The position numbers and the translations under genes were made by a program. A DNA stretch of 64,000 nucleotides from Phocoena phocoena (lineage: Eukaryota > Chordata > Mammalia > Artiodactyla > Phocoenidae), in the NCBI RefSeq assembly GCF_963924675.1, contig NC_089225.1:86525951-86589950 (forward strand), written 5' to 3'. Shown here in pieces: positions 46,483-58,225 of this stretch; positions within the stretch are counted from its first letter, which is position 1; every line of letters begins with the position of its first letter. Under the pieces are notes generated by a model. That model was not told the DNA's origin. It was given only the letters and a program-made list of their open reading frames with translations, and did no database searches.

Positions 46483-47635
46483 AAATTAGCAGTTCATGTC
46501 GGCAATCAGACCAGCCCATCACTTTCACACCGTCCTCATGATTTGCACAGCCATTGTCTAAAAAAAATCACTGGGTTTTCCTACAGAAGAAATCGCATCT
46601 CAATACCAAAGACGTAGATTAGTTTCAGTGATACTTCAGATCTCTTGTGTTAGGAGCAGTAGTAAAACAAAGTGATGATAATTAACGCTAGGCAGTGGCA
46701 ACAGGCTCCAGTTTGCCTTCAGAAAAGAATTTCCTTCAGATCTCAGGAAATTTGGGAGTAAGAGAGAAACAATAAAATTCGGGAGGGGGACAGAAAGTGT
46801 CTTCTCTCAAGCCATAAATCATAGAAATTGAGTTAGATCATCTCAAATTGAGGGACAAAAAGCCAGTTATAGATCCATTTCACGACACTGGCTGACATGG
46901 ATTCCATTTGTGACTCGCTGAGTAGCATTACTTATTCTGAGTGCTCCTCTGACAATGCTAGCACTTAACATGAAGACGTGTAATATTACAGGAGGACAGG
47001 GGAAAAAGCAAAGTCTGACGGTTTGCCTAGAGAGCAAACTCTGAGTGTCAAGCATTTCTAAAGCCCTCTCTCAGGGTCTCTGTTAAATTCTGCTTTTTGC
47101 ATAGCTCAAAATTTATTAAAAACCTATTCTCTTTCCAGATACAATTAACACAATCAAACCATTTTAATCTCAACCTTAGGGCAATAGATCACTAGAAGGC
47201 TAACCATGTGGTAACCAGATAAGTCACGGATCCAGCCCTAGGTGGGAGTCAGGGGGAGCGGAACTGCAGAGAGGAGCTAGGACCTGAGAGCTATGGCCTC
47301 CAGGTGAGGACCGCACCCCCTTGGAAAGCAAGCAGGATGAATAAATACCCCCAACTACTCAGTTCTCCTACCTTCTGATCACCTGTCAGTGCCACCCTTG
47401 TCTGAATCCATCCAGAAGCCAGGGAATCAGGGTCTCCCCCATACAGTCCACACCGGCACAGAGCAGGCTGGGGAAGGGTGGCAAGTGGATCTGGGCAGCA
47501 GACAGATAATATCCAGCACGGTATCCCACTATCCTAAACATGCAACCAATACCTTTTATAAACAGTTTAGCAGCACAGTTCAAAAAAAGGAGTTAGCTCC
47601 TTCAACTTATTCCTTGTGGGAAGCACTTCCTGTAT
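46483..47635. other. Unique non-coding DNA
   Basis: About 1.15 kb with no named repeat. Overlapping frames of 65-103 codons on opposite strands at 47386-47700 have no motif. Confidence 0.4.
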
Positions 47636-47639
47636 CATT

Positions 47640-47800
47640 GATAATAACAACTGCTAGTTATTTTAGTTTATTTCATCCTCATAATAACTCGGTGTGGTGA
47701 GTAAAATTGCTTTGTTTTGTACATGATCAACTTGAGGCTTAGAGGGACTAAGGAACTGGCTTCACATTACACAGCAATGCAGGGAAGGAGCAGTGATGAG
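47640..47800 (-). repeat. MIR SINE relic
   Basis: Reverse-complement MIR: 'tttcatcctcataataactc', 'gatcaacttgaggcttagag', 'ggactaaggaactggcttca' and 'cattacacagcaatgcaggg'. Confidence 0.8.
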
Positions 47801-48116
47801 ACCCAAGAATGCTCTGATGTCATAGCCCACAAACTCTCCTCTGTCCTTCTTCCCTATGACAAAGATGCTGCCATTGTCCAGAACACTTTAGAAGCCCTCC
47901 TCTGCATTGCTTTTAAAGTGCGCGTAGAAGCCTCCCCCCTCCCCCAAATCAGTCACATTACTTTATAGTCACACACTTTCAAGAACAGTCAAAGAAGATG
48001 GCGATGATTCATCCTCATCACGTTCACCAGATGTAAGGCCAGATGATACTTGAGTATTTCTAAAAGTCAAATTAGATTCACCCTCTAAGGACTGAGGATA
48101 TTAAAAGTAAGCTCTG

Positions 48117-48312
48117 GGGCTTCCCTGGTGGCGCAGTGGTTGAGAGTCCGCCTGCCGATGCAGGGGACACGGGTTCATGCCCCGGTCCGGGAGGATCCCA
48201 CATGCCGCGGAGCAGCTGGGCCCGTGAGCCGTGGCCGCTGAGCCTGCGCATCCGGAGCCTGTGCTCCGCAACGGGAGAGGCCACAACAGTGAGAGGTCCA
48301 CGTACCGCCAAA
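48117..48312 (+). mobile_element. CHR-type tRNA-derived SINE
   Basis: Plus-orientation CHR SINE close to consensus, with A-box region 'tggcgcagtgg' and B-box region 'ggttcatgcccc', ending 'gagaggtccacgtaccgcc' and a short A tail. An exact 14 bp target-site duplication, aaaagtaagctctg, lies at 48103-48116 and 48313-48326. Confidence 0.97.
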
Positions 48313-48614
48313 AAAAGTAAGCTCTGAATGACAACTCCCAAAGAGAAGTCTCAAAAGCAACCTCTGTAACGCCGGACAGCTCAATTGAGAAAGTGGTGCC
48401 TTTCAAACTGACAGCAGTTGTCCCACGAAATAATCCCAGGCCTCCTAGAGAGGCCCACTGCTTATCTACAGGAGCTGGAAAATTGGTAACAACCTAAATC
48501 TTTAAAAGCAAACATGTTTGTGTACTACCTGCCTCGAACCCACCCTACCCTTCATCAGATGGAAACCAACAGAGACAGGAGCCGGCTGCCTTGCCCACCT
48601 GCTCTACACAGCTC

Positions 48615-48682
48615 TGTGCACGGAGCCTGGCACATGATAGACCCTCAGATATCTGTTGAATGAATGAATGAATGAATGAATG
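48615..48682 (+). repeat. MIR/L2 3' tail with (TGAA)n
   Basis: 'gtgcacggagcctggcacat', 'gatagaccctcagatatctg' and then TTGAATGAATGAATGAATGA. This is the standard MIR/L2 3' end with its tetranucleotide repeat. Confidence 0.8.
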
Positions 48683-50002
48683 GAATTCTTCTTCCTTCCT
48701 AGAGCATAACCTTTGTGTAAATATCCCATACCCTTTTGTGTCATTCTGCATGAGGAAGAACGGACAATAACGATGAATACAAAGTGTTTTGCTCCCTCAC
48801 TTCTGAAGCCGGCCAAATCACCTGCAGAATTACCTATGGGAAGGTGAGAAAATAAATGCAGTAACCCCCTACTCCTGCATCCTCTACACCACACTCCCAC
48901 ACCAGCTTCCCTCTCTCCCTCACACACTCAAGTGTCAAAACAATTACCAGTTCTGTTTGGCAGACATCAAGCATCCTTTTCTTACAGGCCATCCAAAAAA
49001 TAATGAGTATTATTACATCTCCTCCACGGCCATGTAATCGCCTAATACTAAAAGTGCTAAGAGAGATGGTGTTTTGGTGGTTCACATCTAAAATTCAGAC
49101 AATCAACCATGAATGCCTCAGGCTGATCACATGCTGGGAGAAGCAATAATAATACGTCTGGCCAGATTTCCCTGCCAACTGGAAGGCCCAGGTTGGGGAG
49201 CAGATGTGCTGTGGAGGTGATACATTTGGTTTTCAGTGGGGAGGGTCTGTGGGTCTCATCTGTCTTCGGCACCCCTACTGGTCAGCTCAGAGCTCAGCAC
49301 TAACGCCAGCTGCTTAAGGCCCTGCTCCTGTGTGAATCCTCCAGTCACATGGAAAGAAGCGTGCCCTGAGAAGGAGACAGCCCTGCAGCACTCTGTGCCC
49401 TAGTGGCATCGACAGGATTTGTTCACAGGCTCCTCTTTTCGATGTAGCGTCAACCCCACCTTTCCCCACAGCCAGAGTTTGGTGGCATTCTTTTAGGTGA
49501 TTGCAGTGTTCCCTTGTTACACTAGGGAGGTCTAGCTCCCGCTTATACAATCAGCCTGTGTCGGCTGGAAGCCACAAATGACCAGCTGCAGAATCAGTAG
49601 GCCTCTGTCGCTGCCACACGAGGGAGACCCCGAGCTTATCAGCAGCATCGTGATAAGTACCTATTTGCCTGACATCTCCTCAATCAATAACTTTGTTATT
49701 GTTTGCATTATCTGACTATAAGTTTGGTCAATACACCCAGCTAATGGGTAATACGAGCCAGGATTGCATTTCAATTTTTTTTTTCAAGTTTAACTCTCTC
49801 TGCGCCAGCTGGAAGGAGTCACCAAGTGAACCTCGCCAGCTCTACGTCTGCCTTTGCTGAGTTTCATTCAACCCTCCAAGACATGGGCTGTCTTGAGACA
49901 AGGAAATTAACGTTGCCCAGGTCTAAACCAAATTGAATAAACCCTGCCTCTCTTTGCTATTATTTTTATTAGGTTTTCACAAGGATGGGCAGATGGTTTT
50001 GC
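48683..50002. other. Unique non-coding DNA, possibly regulatory
   Basis: About 1.3 kb free of recognised repeats, including a complex, repeat-free part at 49560-49930. No coding frame is convincing. Confidence 0.4.
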
Positions 50003-50026
50003 GTGCGTGTGTCTGTGTCTGTGTCT

Positions 50027-50057
<31 letters not shown>

Positions 50058-50061
50058 CGCG
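50003..50061. repeat. Compound GT-rich microsatellite
   Basis: 'gtgcgtgtgtc', then about four TGTGTC hexamers, then about ten GT dinucleotides ending in 'gcgcg'. The 69-codon frame over it reads as VSVSVSVCVCVCV and is low complexity. Confidence 0.95.
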
Positions 50062-51487
50062 TTTCCTTCACTTACTGCACTGGAGAGAAGAAAATCAGCT
50101 AGCTAGTATATGGATCAAGATGTACAATGCAAATGGTATTAGCTGGTTGAAAAACGGGTATGGGTCTAAACAGGTTTTGAACCCATCTACATGATTAGCA
50201 GAAGATAGATGTGGTAACACCATAAAATAAATAAAGGAAATAGAATAAAAATAAATATTCTGGAATCGTGTCACAAATCAGCTCTCTGCACCACATCAGA
50301 AAGGCCCCAGCCATTGTGTGGTGAGAATGACTAACAGATGGCCCGGCACACGGAGGTGGCTCCAGCTGGCCCCTCACCCATCTCAGGATTTCACAGGGCT
50401 CTCAGAGGAGGTCAGGCCCAAGAGGTTAAACTAATCATAAAAAAAGAAATAAAACTTGTAGTAACACAATGTGCAATGCACAGAATGCTTTGATTTTCTT
50501 GTCACATTAAAAATATTTACTGGTTTCTCCAGTCCAGATTTAGTGGCAACCCCAAGTACAGAAGGAATAAACAAATTACTCACTTACCAGAGTGAGCCTG
50601 GTAGTATTCATCGCCTACTTCATCATTCTGCCTTTGGGTGCTTTTTCTTTTTTTTTTTTTTTTTTTGATTGGTTATAATAAGTTATTCATATATACCTGA
50701 ATTGGTAATGGGGTATAAATATATAGATCACAGGAAGGTTTCTTTTTTAATAAATGAACTTTAAGAGTGTGCTACAGGATTTTGAAATGGCAAACTGTCG
50801 CGTCCTGGTTCATGGACTCATGGAAGCCCAGGGCCAGCCTTCAAGCGCGTGCAGCCGGGCCCCTGAGTTTATAGCTGAGGGACGGCCCGAGTCAAACAGC
50901 TCATCACCTCAGCCTCAGACCCAGCTCCCTGCCCTCAGCAGGTCTCCCACACACCTTTCCACTCAGCTGTCCTCATTGCCCTGCTTCCGATCCCTCAGCT
51001 GTGCATGTCTTCGCCATTCACTGGAGAGGGCACAGGGGCAAGGGGGAGCCGCTTGGAGTGAGGCGGACACTTGACCTCTATCACAAACCTTGAGGGTCGT
51101 TCAGGCTGTCTTTGTAATTTTCAAGGGAGAGAAAAACAGGAAGAAAACAAGCAGGTGCCAGAGAGGAAGGGGTCAGATAACAAAAGTACGGAAGGGGAGT
51201 GGTCTTCATCTATGTACTCAGACACAGGAGATGCGAATAAACGCCTCCCCCCAAAGCTCTCCTTCCCTCCTCCTCTGACTATGAACTTAACCTAAAGTCC
51301 TAACAAGAACTGATCAGCTAACAAATAGATCCAAAGGGGCTAACAGGGTTGATGTGGATGTATCATGGGCAATAATGAGTCATGGAAAATTATGAATGAA
51401 AAACAAGTGTAATCAATATGTGACAATAGATGTGAGGGGGGATGGTAACGATTCCAAGGCACTGACTCCTTTGTTTCACATCAGGAC
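50062..51487. other. Unique non-coding DNA
   Basis: About 1.4 kb with a T tract near 50648-50668. A 106-codon plus frame at 50754-51074 and overlapping frames at 51071-51295 have no recognised domain and lie in GC-richer, stop-poor DNA. Confidence 0.4.
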
Positions 51488-52741
51488 TGATGGAGTTTCA
51501 GACACCCTACCCCCAAACCGGCACCTTGGTGCACTGAGTATCTTAAGCTGACTGAGTCTGAGGAAACAGTAGGTGCAGGAAGGACTCTCTGGCCTCCTTC
51601 CCTTGCCTGTCTCTGCTGAAGCAGGTCACAGCCTCATGTGAGAGGTGTCCTCCCTGTACCTGGAGGGAGGAAAGGAGCATTCTTTTTTTTTTTTTCCTAC
51701 ATCTTTATTGGAGTATAATTGCTTTACAATGGTGTGTTAGTTTCTGCTTTATAACAAAGTGAATCAGTTATATATATACATATGTTCCCATATCTCTTCC
51801 CTCTTGCGTCTCCCCCCCTCCCACCCTCCCTATCCCACCCCTCCAGGCGGTCACAAAGCACCGAGCTGATCTCCCTGTGCTATGCGGCTGCTTCCCACTT
51901 GCTATCTACCTTACGTTTGGTAGTGTATATATGTCCATGCCTCTCTCTCGCTTTGTCACAGCTTACCCTTCCCCCTCCCCATATCCTCAAGTCCATTCTC
52001 TAGTAGGTCTGTGTCTTTACTCCTGTCTTACCCCTAGGTTCTTTTTTTTCTTAAATACCATATATATGTGTTAGCATATGGTATTTGTCTTTCTCTTTCT
52101 GACTTACTTCACTCTGTATGACAGACTCTAGGTCTATCCACCTCATTACAAATAGCTCAATTTCGTTTCTTTTTATGGCTGAGTAATATTCCATTGTATA
52201 TATGTGCCACATCTTCTTTATCCATTCATCTGTTGATGGACACTTAGTGCTTCCATGTCCTGGCTATGGTAAATACTGCTGCAATGAACATTGCGGTACA
52301 TGACTCTTTTTGAATTATGGTTTTCTCAGGGTATATGCCTATTAGTGGGATTGCTGGGTCATATGGTAGTTCTATTTTTTAGTTTTTTAAGGAACCTCCA
52401 TACTGTTCAAAAGGAGCATTCTTATCTCCCAAGATGGAAAGAATCCCACCCAACAGGCCTGGCTAAGTGCCCCAATTACTACATTCAGCTCATACCCTTG
52501 GCCCCACCATATCCCTCCACAGCTCTCCACTCCTCAACCAACCTGCCATAAAAACACTCCGTTTTAACCATTTCTTCAGGTCCTCGTTTCCTTATGGAGG
52601 CTCCCATGCCACATAAAACTCATATTAAATAAATGTGTGTGGTTTTCTCCTGTCCATCTGTCTTTGCATCAGTTTAATTTTCGGACCCAGCCAGGGACGC
52701 TACAAAGGTCGACGAAAACTTTCTTCCTCCCCACGTGACAT
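51488..52741 (+). mobile_element. LTR-like repeat (ERV1-like), copy B, split by an L1
   Basis: Related to copy A at 43377-43878. The left part (51488-51684) runs from TGATGGAG through 'aggtgcaggaaggactctct' to 'ggaaaggagcattctt'. The right part (52410-52741) runs through 'cataaaaacactccgtttta', the polyadenylation-like 'attaaataaatg' and 'ctgtctttgcatcag' to 'ttcttcctccccacgtgaca'. With the L1 removed it is about 515 bp. No retroviral coding sequence adjoins it. Confidence 0.6.
51685..52409 (-). mobile_element. 5'-truncated L1 (copy 3) inside LTR copy B
   Basis: A 725 bp minus-strand L1 3' end: poly-A tail, 3' UTR to about 52041, and the last part of ORF2 from about 52042 to the truncation point at 52409 ('ggaacctccatactgttc'). 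The ORF2 part has frameshifts. An exact 14 bp target-site duplication, aaaggagcattctt, lies at 51671-51684 and 52410-52423, so it is a textbook target-primed insertion and younger than the LTR. Confidence 0.96.
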
Positions 52742-54575
52742 GTATCACCAGAGCCCATGCGCTCTAGACTGGGATGTACCATGGTGACCTACACTGATCT
52801 GCTGGACTGAATTAGTTATGTCTTCAGCCTTCTTGTCTTCTGGCTAAAACCAAATGCCGTGATTTCACGTTTATGTCCTGTTCTTTTTCTTTTAGTCATG
52901 TGATCCTGTCTTTAAATTTGGGGAGATGTGGAGAGAGGAGGCCATTGAGAGATGCTGCATGAACAGTGATCGCGTAGCCCGTGAACCTCAGAGAGACTTC
53001 AGTGAGAAAGCAGGGACCCACTGGGTGTGCGGGCCTTCCTGCGTGGGCCCTGCTGAGTTGGTGACATACTCGGTGCCCCAGCCCTACTAACGATATGCTC
53101 ATTGCCCCTTCTGAGTGGACGGGCTTTCCTTTGTGGCAGACTCCACGGTCTAGGATCCCAAACTCTGACCAGGCTTCCTCATTCATGAACTGGTAGGTTT
53201 CAGTTAATGATTTACGCTTTCAAACACTGAGTCTCCATACAGGATTGACTTGAGGCTTCCCAAGTGCCTGCTGGTGAATAACAGGATTCTGTAGAAATAA
53301 GTTCTTTTTAAAAAGTCTGTCCTTGGCACTGTAATCTGAAACACAGTAATTCAGCCTCTCTGGCCACCTTCATGTGTCTCTTGCCCACAGAATTAAGTCG
53401 GAAGATCAGAGCCGTCATCTGCCTCCACATGTGATTTCTTGCTTGTCAGCTGGACAGGGAAGTGCCTCATTCGAGTATATTGACATTAGTCCTACTAACA
53501 CATTTCCAAGTTCTCTAGCTGCCACGTTACTTGAACCGGGTCAACTCTGGCAGGGAGAGGTTTGCTTTTCCTTCCTGTAACCTCAGGACTGATTTAATTA
53601 AGCATCTCCTCCAGCCCCGATTTACAGTCTGAAAAGTGTTCTCACAGCAGCCTTTCGATGTGCTATGTTTTTCAATGAGCTGAAATGCAATGTTAGGTGG
53701 AAACACCATTCTGAGTATCTGCTGCCACCCTGAGAGCAGTTCCAACAAGCACATTAGTCTCCGAATGTTTAAGGGCAAAGGGTTGAATAAATGAGTGGTG
53801 GTTTCCTTTAGTAACTTAGCACAGTTCTCGAAGTCAGAGGAGAGGATGACTAAATTCCCCATGGGCTCCTGGGGAGGGCAAAGCTTCACCCCAGCCTTCT
53901 GCTGCGAGGAAATAACCATTTATTTATAAACAAACGGTTTATAAATCACAAATTCTTTTTTTCTTCCAAGATTAAAACTAAAAATAAGAAAACCCTAACA
54001 CATAGGGGTGGAGGGATAAAGGAGAAAGGATGTCACAGCATAACTGTCCTCAGTCTGTCCCTAGGGACTTTTTGTTCTACCATCAGGCCCCAGATGTCCT
54101 CCCCGTTTGACAGTCCTGACCCCCCAACCTGCCACCTAGGAATGAACGAAGCCAAATTTCCCATAGGAAATGCCCTTTCCTAGTCTCTCAAAGGCTTCCA
54201 CCTCAAAATGAAATCTGACAAAAGAAACAAATTAGATTAAATTGCAGCGCTAAGGGCTTCAGATTGCTCAGATAAAAGACTCAGCAGAGCTGTTAGGACT
54301 AAGCAAAATCGTCTTCTGCAACCTGGGGGGAAAATACATTTTCCTTTCCTTCAGCTGTTCTTGCTGGCCATGGTACAGTTTTCAATATCATCAGAAGATA
54401 ATGAATCGGCAGTGGGAGAATGGAAGGACCAAGGGAAGGACATCAACCCGAGTTCCCACAGAAGCCAGGCTAGTAATATGTGTGAACAAAACTGGATCGG
54501 CGAGAAATTTCGCATGATCTCTCCAGATTTTTAAATGTTAGCAATCCATTCAATTAAAAACAAAAAATCCAGCGT
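52742..54575. other. Unique non-coding DNA, possibly regulatory
   Basis: About 1.8 kb with no named repeat. A 130-codon minus frame at 53527-53919 lies in repeat-free DNA but has no recognised domain; I treat it as chance or as a conserved non-coding segment. Confidence 0.4.
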
Positions 54576-54579
54576 GGTT

Positions 54580-54725
54580 CCTTCAGTGTTTATTGAGCAC
54601 TCTCTATCTTATGCATCCATGCTGTTATTACCTTCTGTTCGCCAACGGGGAAAAGCAAGTCTCTAAGTGGCAGAACCAATACCTGCCCACAGCCTGGGCA
54701 ACATTTTACCCACTAAACTGCCTGG
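54580..54725 (-). repeat. MIR SINE relic
   Basis: 'gtttattgagcactctctat', 'agtctctaagtggcagaacc' and 'aatacctgcccacagcctgg' give the order of a diverged reverse-complement MIR. Confidence 0.6.
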
Positions 54726-55259
54726 GAGTTTTATAGATAGAGAGACAGAGGCCCGCCCCCCACCCGGGGTTAACTAATGTGACCAGGATCATAAAAGAGT
54801 CGGGTGAATTTTTTAAAAATAAATCATCAAACTACAGAAACTGAGAGGAGAATGTGGATGAGACATGCTGGAAAAGAAAAGAGAAAAAATGAAACATAAG
54901 ATAGGTGCCATCGCTGGATGACAACAGGCTCATCCTAATGGCTGAGATAACGATGTTTTATTGAAAAAACTGCAAATTTTTAAACGTAAATAACGCTGCT
55001 TCTATTATTAGTCCTTGTGTTTGAAATCGAAAGGTGGAAGCTCATGATGTATCTGCGAGCTTCAGATTTAGTCTTCATTCTGGGATTTAGGTAGGCAATG
55101 CTGCCCTCTCCTGGCCAACGTCTTAATAACATGACTCTGTGTTTAAATCGGAACATTTTTTGTTTCTATTATTTTCCCAAAGTACTTTGAAGAATTTTGC
55201 ATCCATTTAGCATCACATATAGGCATATGATATATTATTTACACAGCACAATATCCTCT
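54726..55259. other. Unique non-coding DNA
   Basis: About 530 bp with no named repeat; it contains the CTCF-like motif at 55101-55117. Confidence 0.4.
55101..55117 (-). promoter_or_regulatory. CTCF-like motif (candidate)
   Basis: 'ctgccctctcctggcca' fits the CTCF core read on the minus strand (CCAGGAGAGGGCAG). The same strand choice applies to the candidate at 32154. There is no evidence of binding from sequence alone. Confidence 0.35.
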
Positions 55260-55261
55260 CA

Positions 55262-55490
55262 ATTTTTTTTTGAATTTTATAATTTTATTTATTTTTTATA
55301 CAGCAGGTTCTCATTAGTTATCCATTTTATACATATTAGTGTATCTAGGTCAATCCCAATTCATCCCACCACCACCCCACCACCACCACTTTCCCCCCTT
55401 GGTGTCCATACTTTTGTTCTCTACATCTGTGTCTCTATTTCTGCCCTGCAAACCAGGTTCATCTGTACCATTTTTCTAGGTTCCACATAC
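55262..55490 (-). mobile_element. L1 3' UTR fragment, 5'-truncated
   Basis: 'ttttatacagcaggttctca', 'ttagttatccattttataca', 'gtgtatctaggtcaatccca' and 'ctctacatctgtgtctctat' mark an antisense 3' UTR of another artiodactyl L1 subfamily. The insertion is about 230 bp and flanked by a possible short duplication ctctcaa (about 55255 and 55492). Confidence 0.8.
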
Positions 55491-55499
55491 TCTCAAAGT

Positions 55500-56875
55500 T
55501 TTATATATAACTTGGGATTGGGTTTGTATCATTTTTACATGTGTTTTATAGAGAACTGGAGGAAATAAATGGAAAATAAATCACGTTGCTACTGGGCTCC
55601 TGAACTTTCAGAACTCAGTTCCTCAGGGAAAAAATGTTTTTCTCATGACAGAAAACTTAGACGAGCTCCAGAGCAGAAAATATTTGAGTGTCTCTAATCT
55701 GAACACTCTCTGACAGAAATGACTATGCCATTCCTTTCTAAGGAAAAGGGGTTATTACATTTGAAGGAAACAACAGATCAGTTCATAAATATATTTTTAG
55801 GTAAAAACAACGGTTGGTGGTGGTGAATAGAAAATCACCCTCTGGTTTCCTGCAGGGACAGATCATTTATACTTGGAGAAATCACAGACCACGAAGAGAT
55901 TGCCAGATAAGAGTTACCATACCAAGAGTAGACACTGCAAGGCAATTTTCTTAGACCTGAGTGACAGCTCTCAGAATCACTAACAGAAGCCTGCTGCCTC
56001 CCAGCCTGTGCCATGAGCACCTGCCCTATGAGAGCCACACCTACATGGAAGTCACTATGTGGATGGCAGGTAGACCATCTAGTGACCCTAAAGAGAGAAA
56101 ATGCCTTTTACAGAAATAAGGTTGGAGAGCGTTGTGCAAAGAGGAAGAAATAGAGCCACCATCAAGGTCCCTCTTGAAGAATATATGCAAGTGAGAGGAG
56201 AATGTTCACTCACCAAATCCAATTGTTATTCTTGGTGGAACTCTAAATCTGAAAACATATGGAAGCCAAAGCTCAAAAATGCCAAGAGTAGACTGAGACC
56301 TGCAAGGCACACTTCATTTGCAAACATACTAGCGTGCGTGACTTGTTTGTTTTGATCAGAATATTTTACATAATAATCCAATGTTTGCTTTGTCAGTAAC
56401 ATCAGAAGACCTGGCACCACTGGTGCTCTCTTTCCACTAGAGCTGAGGAGTGGAAGCCCCCTTGGATGGAGCATGCCCACTGTTGTTTGCCAAAGTCCCC
56501 ACCACTCCCTGACACACACCCAGCCCTTTCCCTTGATTTACAGTTCTTGTCTGTGCCTTGTAGGCCTTTAAGTTATTTACCTTTCTGCTCTAGCTCAGAG
56601 AATTATGATGCACACATTTATTCGTTAGCAGCCACAGAGCTCAGCAAATTTAAATAGCACTCCAACTTGAGGGAGGGGAGGGCAAAGTTTGCAAGCACTA
56701 ATTCTGATTTATCTCTTTTCATTTCACCTACACTTTCCCTCCATTTTTTCCCTTCATGATTACAACTTCCCTAAGGGTTTTAGGCATTACTTGAGTTAAA
56801 AGTTATCTCTAAAGCACCTCAAGTTTCGGTAAAGAAAGTTTTAGTATAAATCTATATTTAAAATAACTAAATCAG
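55500..56875. other. Unique non-coding DNA
   Basis: About 1.4 kb with no named repeat. Frames of 63-97 codons at 56101-56657 overlap on both strands without motifs. Confidence 0.4.
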
Positions 56876-56877
56876 AC

Positions 56878-57052
56878 TAATGGAAAGCACATTGAATTAG
56901 GAAGCAGAAAACCTGGGATCTTAAACATTTTCCCCTGATAAACTCTGGAGCATGAAATAATCCACTTAAACCCTCTTTACCTTTTAATACTCCATAAATA
57001 AGAGATAATAATACTTGTTCCTTCTACCTCAACGGGATTTTGTAACAATAAC
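56878..57052 (+). repeat. MIR SINE relic
   Basis: 'taatggaaagcacattgaat', 'gcagaaaacctgggatctta' and 'aagagataataatacttgtt' fit a plus-orientation, diverged MIR. Confidence 0.65.
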
Positions 57053-57171
57053 CATAAATCAGAAGACAGCTGAGTCTACAGAAGAAAATCCTATAAAGAC
57101 CAAGACAGCATTACAATGATGCAGCAATAGAGGTAAACTAAATACTAGAGTGGTATTCAAAGACAAAAAAG

Positions 57172-57360
57172 GGGCTTCCCTGGTGGCGCAGTGGTTGAGA
57201 GTCCGCCTGCCGATGCAGGGGACACGGGTTCGTGCCCCGGAGCGGCTGGGCCAGTGAGCCATGGCCGCTGAGCCTGCGCGTCCGGAGCCTGTGATCCGCA
57301 ACGGGAGAGGCCACAACAGTGAGGCCCGCGTACCGAAAAAAAACAAAACAAAGAAAAAAA
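57172..57360 (+). mobile_element. CHR-type SINE with internal deletion
   Basis: Plus-orientation CHR SINE lacking 25 bp between 'gtgccccgg' and 'agcggctggg', compared with the other copies, and 2 bp in 'cagtgaggcccgc'. The tail is A-rich with C and G. After it comes an 18 bp-spaced duplication of 'agaagctgtt' (57361, 57379). No secure target-site duplication was found. Confidence 0.93.
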
Positions 57361-57404
57361 AGAAGCTGTTTTGAAAAAAGAAGCTGTTGCTCTATAAACT
57401 TATC

Positions 57405-57570
57405 TTTGGAGAATATACATCAAAATGTTAATAGCAGTTATATCTAGGTAATGGGATTTGGGATATTTCCCCCTTTGGCTTAACTCTAATTTTTTACTTT
57501 CCCTATAAGGAACATATGTAAGCTGTGTAATGAAAAAATATAACAAACAATAATGAAAAAGACAGAGATT
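57405..57570 (+). repeat. Possible old L1/L2 3' end
   Basis: 'gcagttatatctaggtaatg', 'ggatttgggatatttccccc' and 'atgtaagctgtgtaatgaaa' resemble the 3' end of an old LINE in plus orientation. Confidence 0.5.
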
Positions 57571-58020
57571 GGGAGAAAGAAAATAAAACCCTACATTTTT
57601 AGTTTTAATGGACTTGAATAATCACTGATTTCAACGGGAACCATATATAAAATTTCCTTTTATAGTAAGTACATGTCTTACGTTAGAAATCTGAAAATTA
57701 GAAATCTCCTGAGAAATATTTTTTACTATATTGCTAGCTAGCAAGCAAAATGGACTAGTTAAGGTGAAGCTGTTGATTAGCTATTCTGTGCCTTCCCCTT
57801 CCTAATATTTATCTCATCAGAATCAATTAGGCAGACTGATCCAAGCACTACAGGAACTTTAACTTTCTGATTCCCTCTTTCATTACACACAAGGCATGTG
57901 TAAATTTCTGTGCCTGTGTTTCCATGTCAGAAGGTGGAGTTTCTAATTCTTAACATCCTCTAGTAATTTTGCACTTTGTAGAGAAACTGTCACTGTATTC
58001 CCAGTTCAAATACTGCTGTA
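57571..58020. other. Unique non-coding DNA
   Basis: About 450 bp, AT-rich, with no named repeat. Confidence 0.4.
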
Positions 58021-58023
58021 AAC

Positions 58024-58225
58024 CCATGGTTCTTAACTGAGGGAACTACTGCTCCCCAGGGGACATCTGTCCATGTCTGGACACATTTTTAGTTGCCACA
58101 CTGGAGAAGTGATGTTACCAGTGTCTAGTGGGTAGAGACCAGGGATGCTACTCCATGTCCCGTAATGCACAGAACAGTCTCCACAATGAAGAATTAGTAA
58201 TAATGGGTTGAGAAGTCTTGCTTAA
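58024..58225 (+). mobile_element. MER5A-type DNA transposon relic (hAT-Charlie)
   Basis: Non-autonomous hAT-Charlie element. Clear blocks: 'catggttcttaactgaggga', 'ccccaggggacatctgtcca', 'gtctggacacatttttagtt', 'tctagtgggtagagaccagg' and 'taatgcacagaacagtctcc', ending 'gggttgagaagtc', the counterpart of the first terminal repeat. It carries no transposase. Confidence 0.9.

Noticed and set aside
43377..52741. One provirus with two LTRs and a lost interior.
   Set aside because: The 7.6 kb between the two LTR-like repeats holds MIR, SINE and unique DNA and no retroviral coding traces, so two independent solo LTRs fit better.
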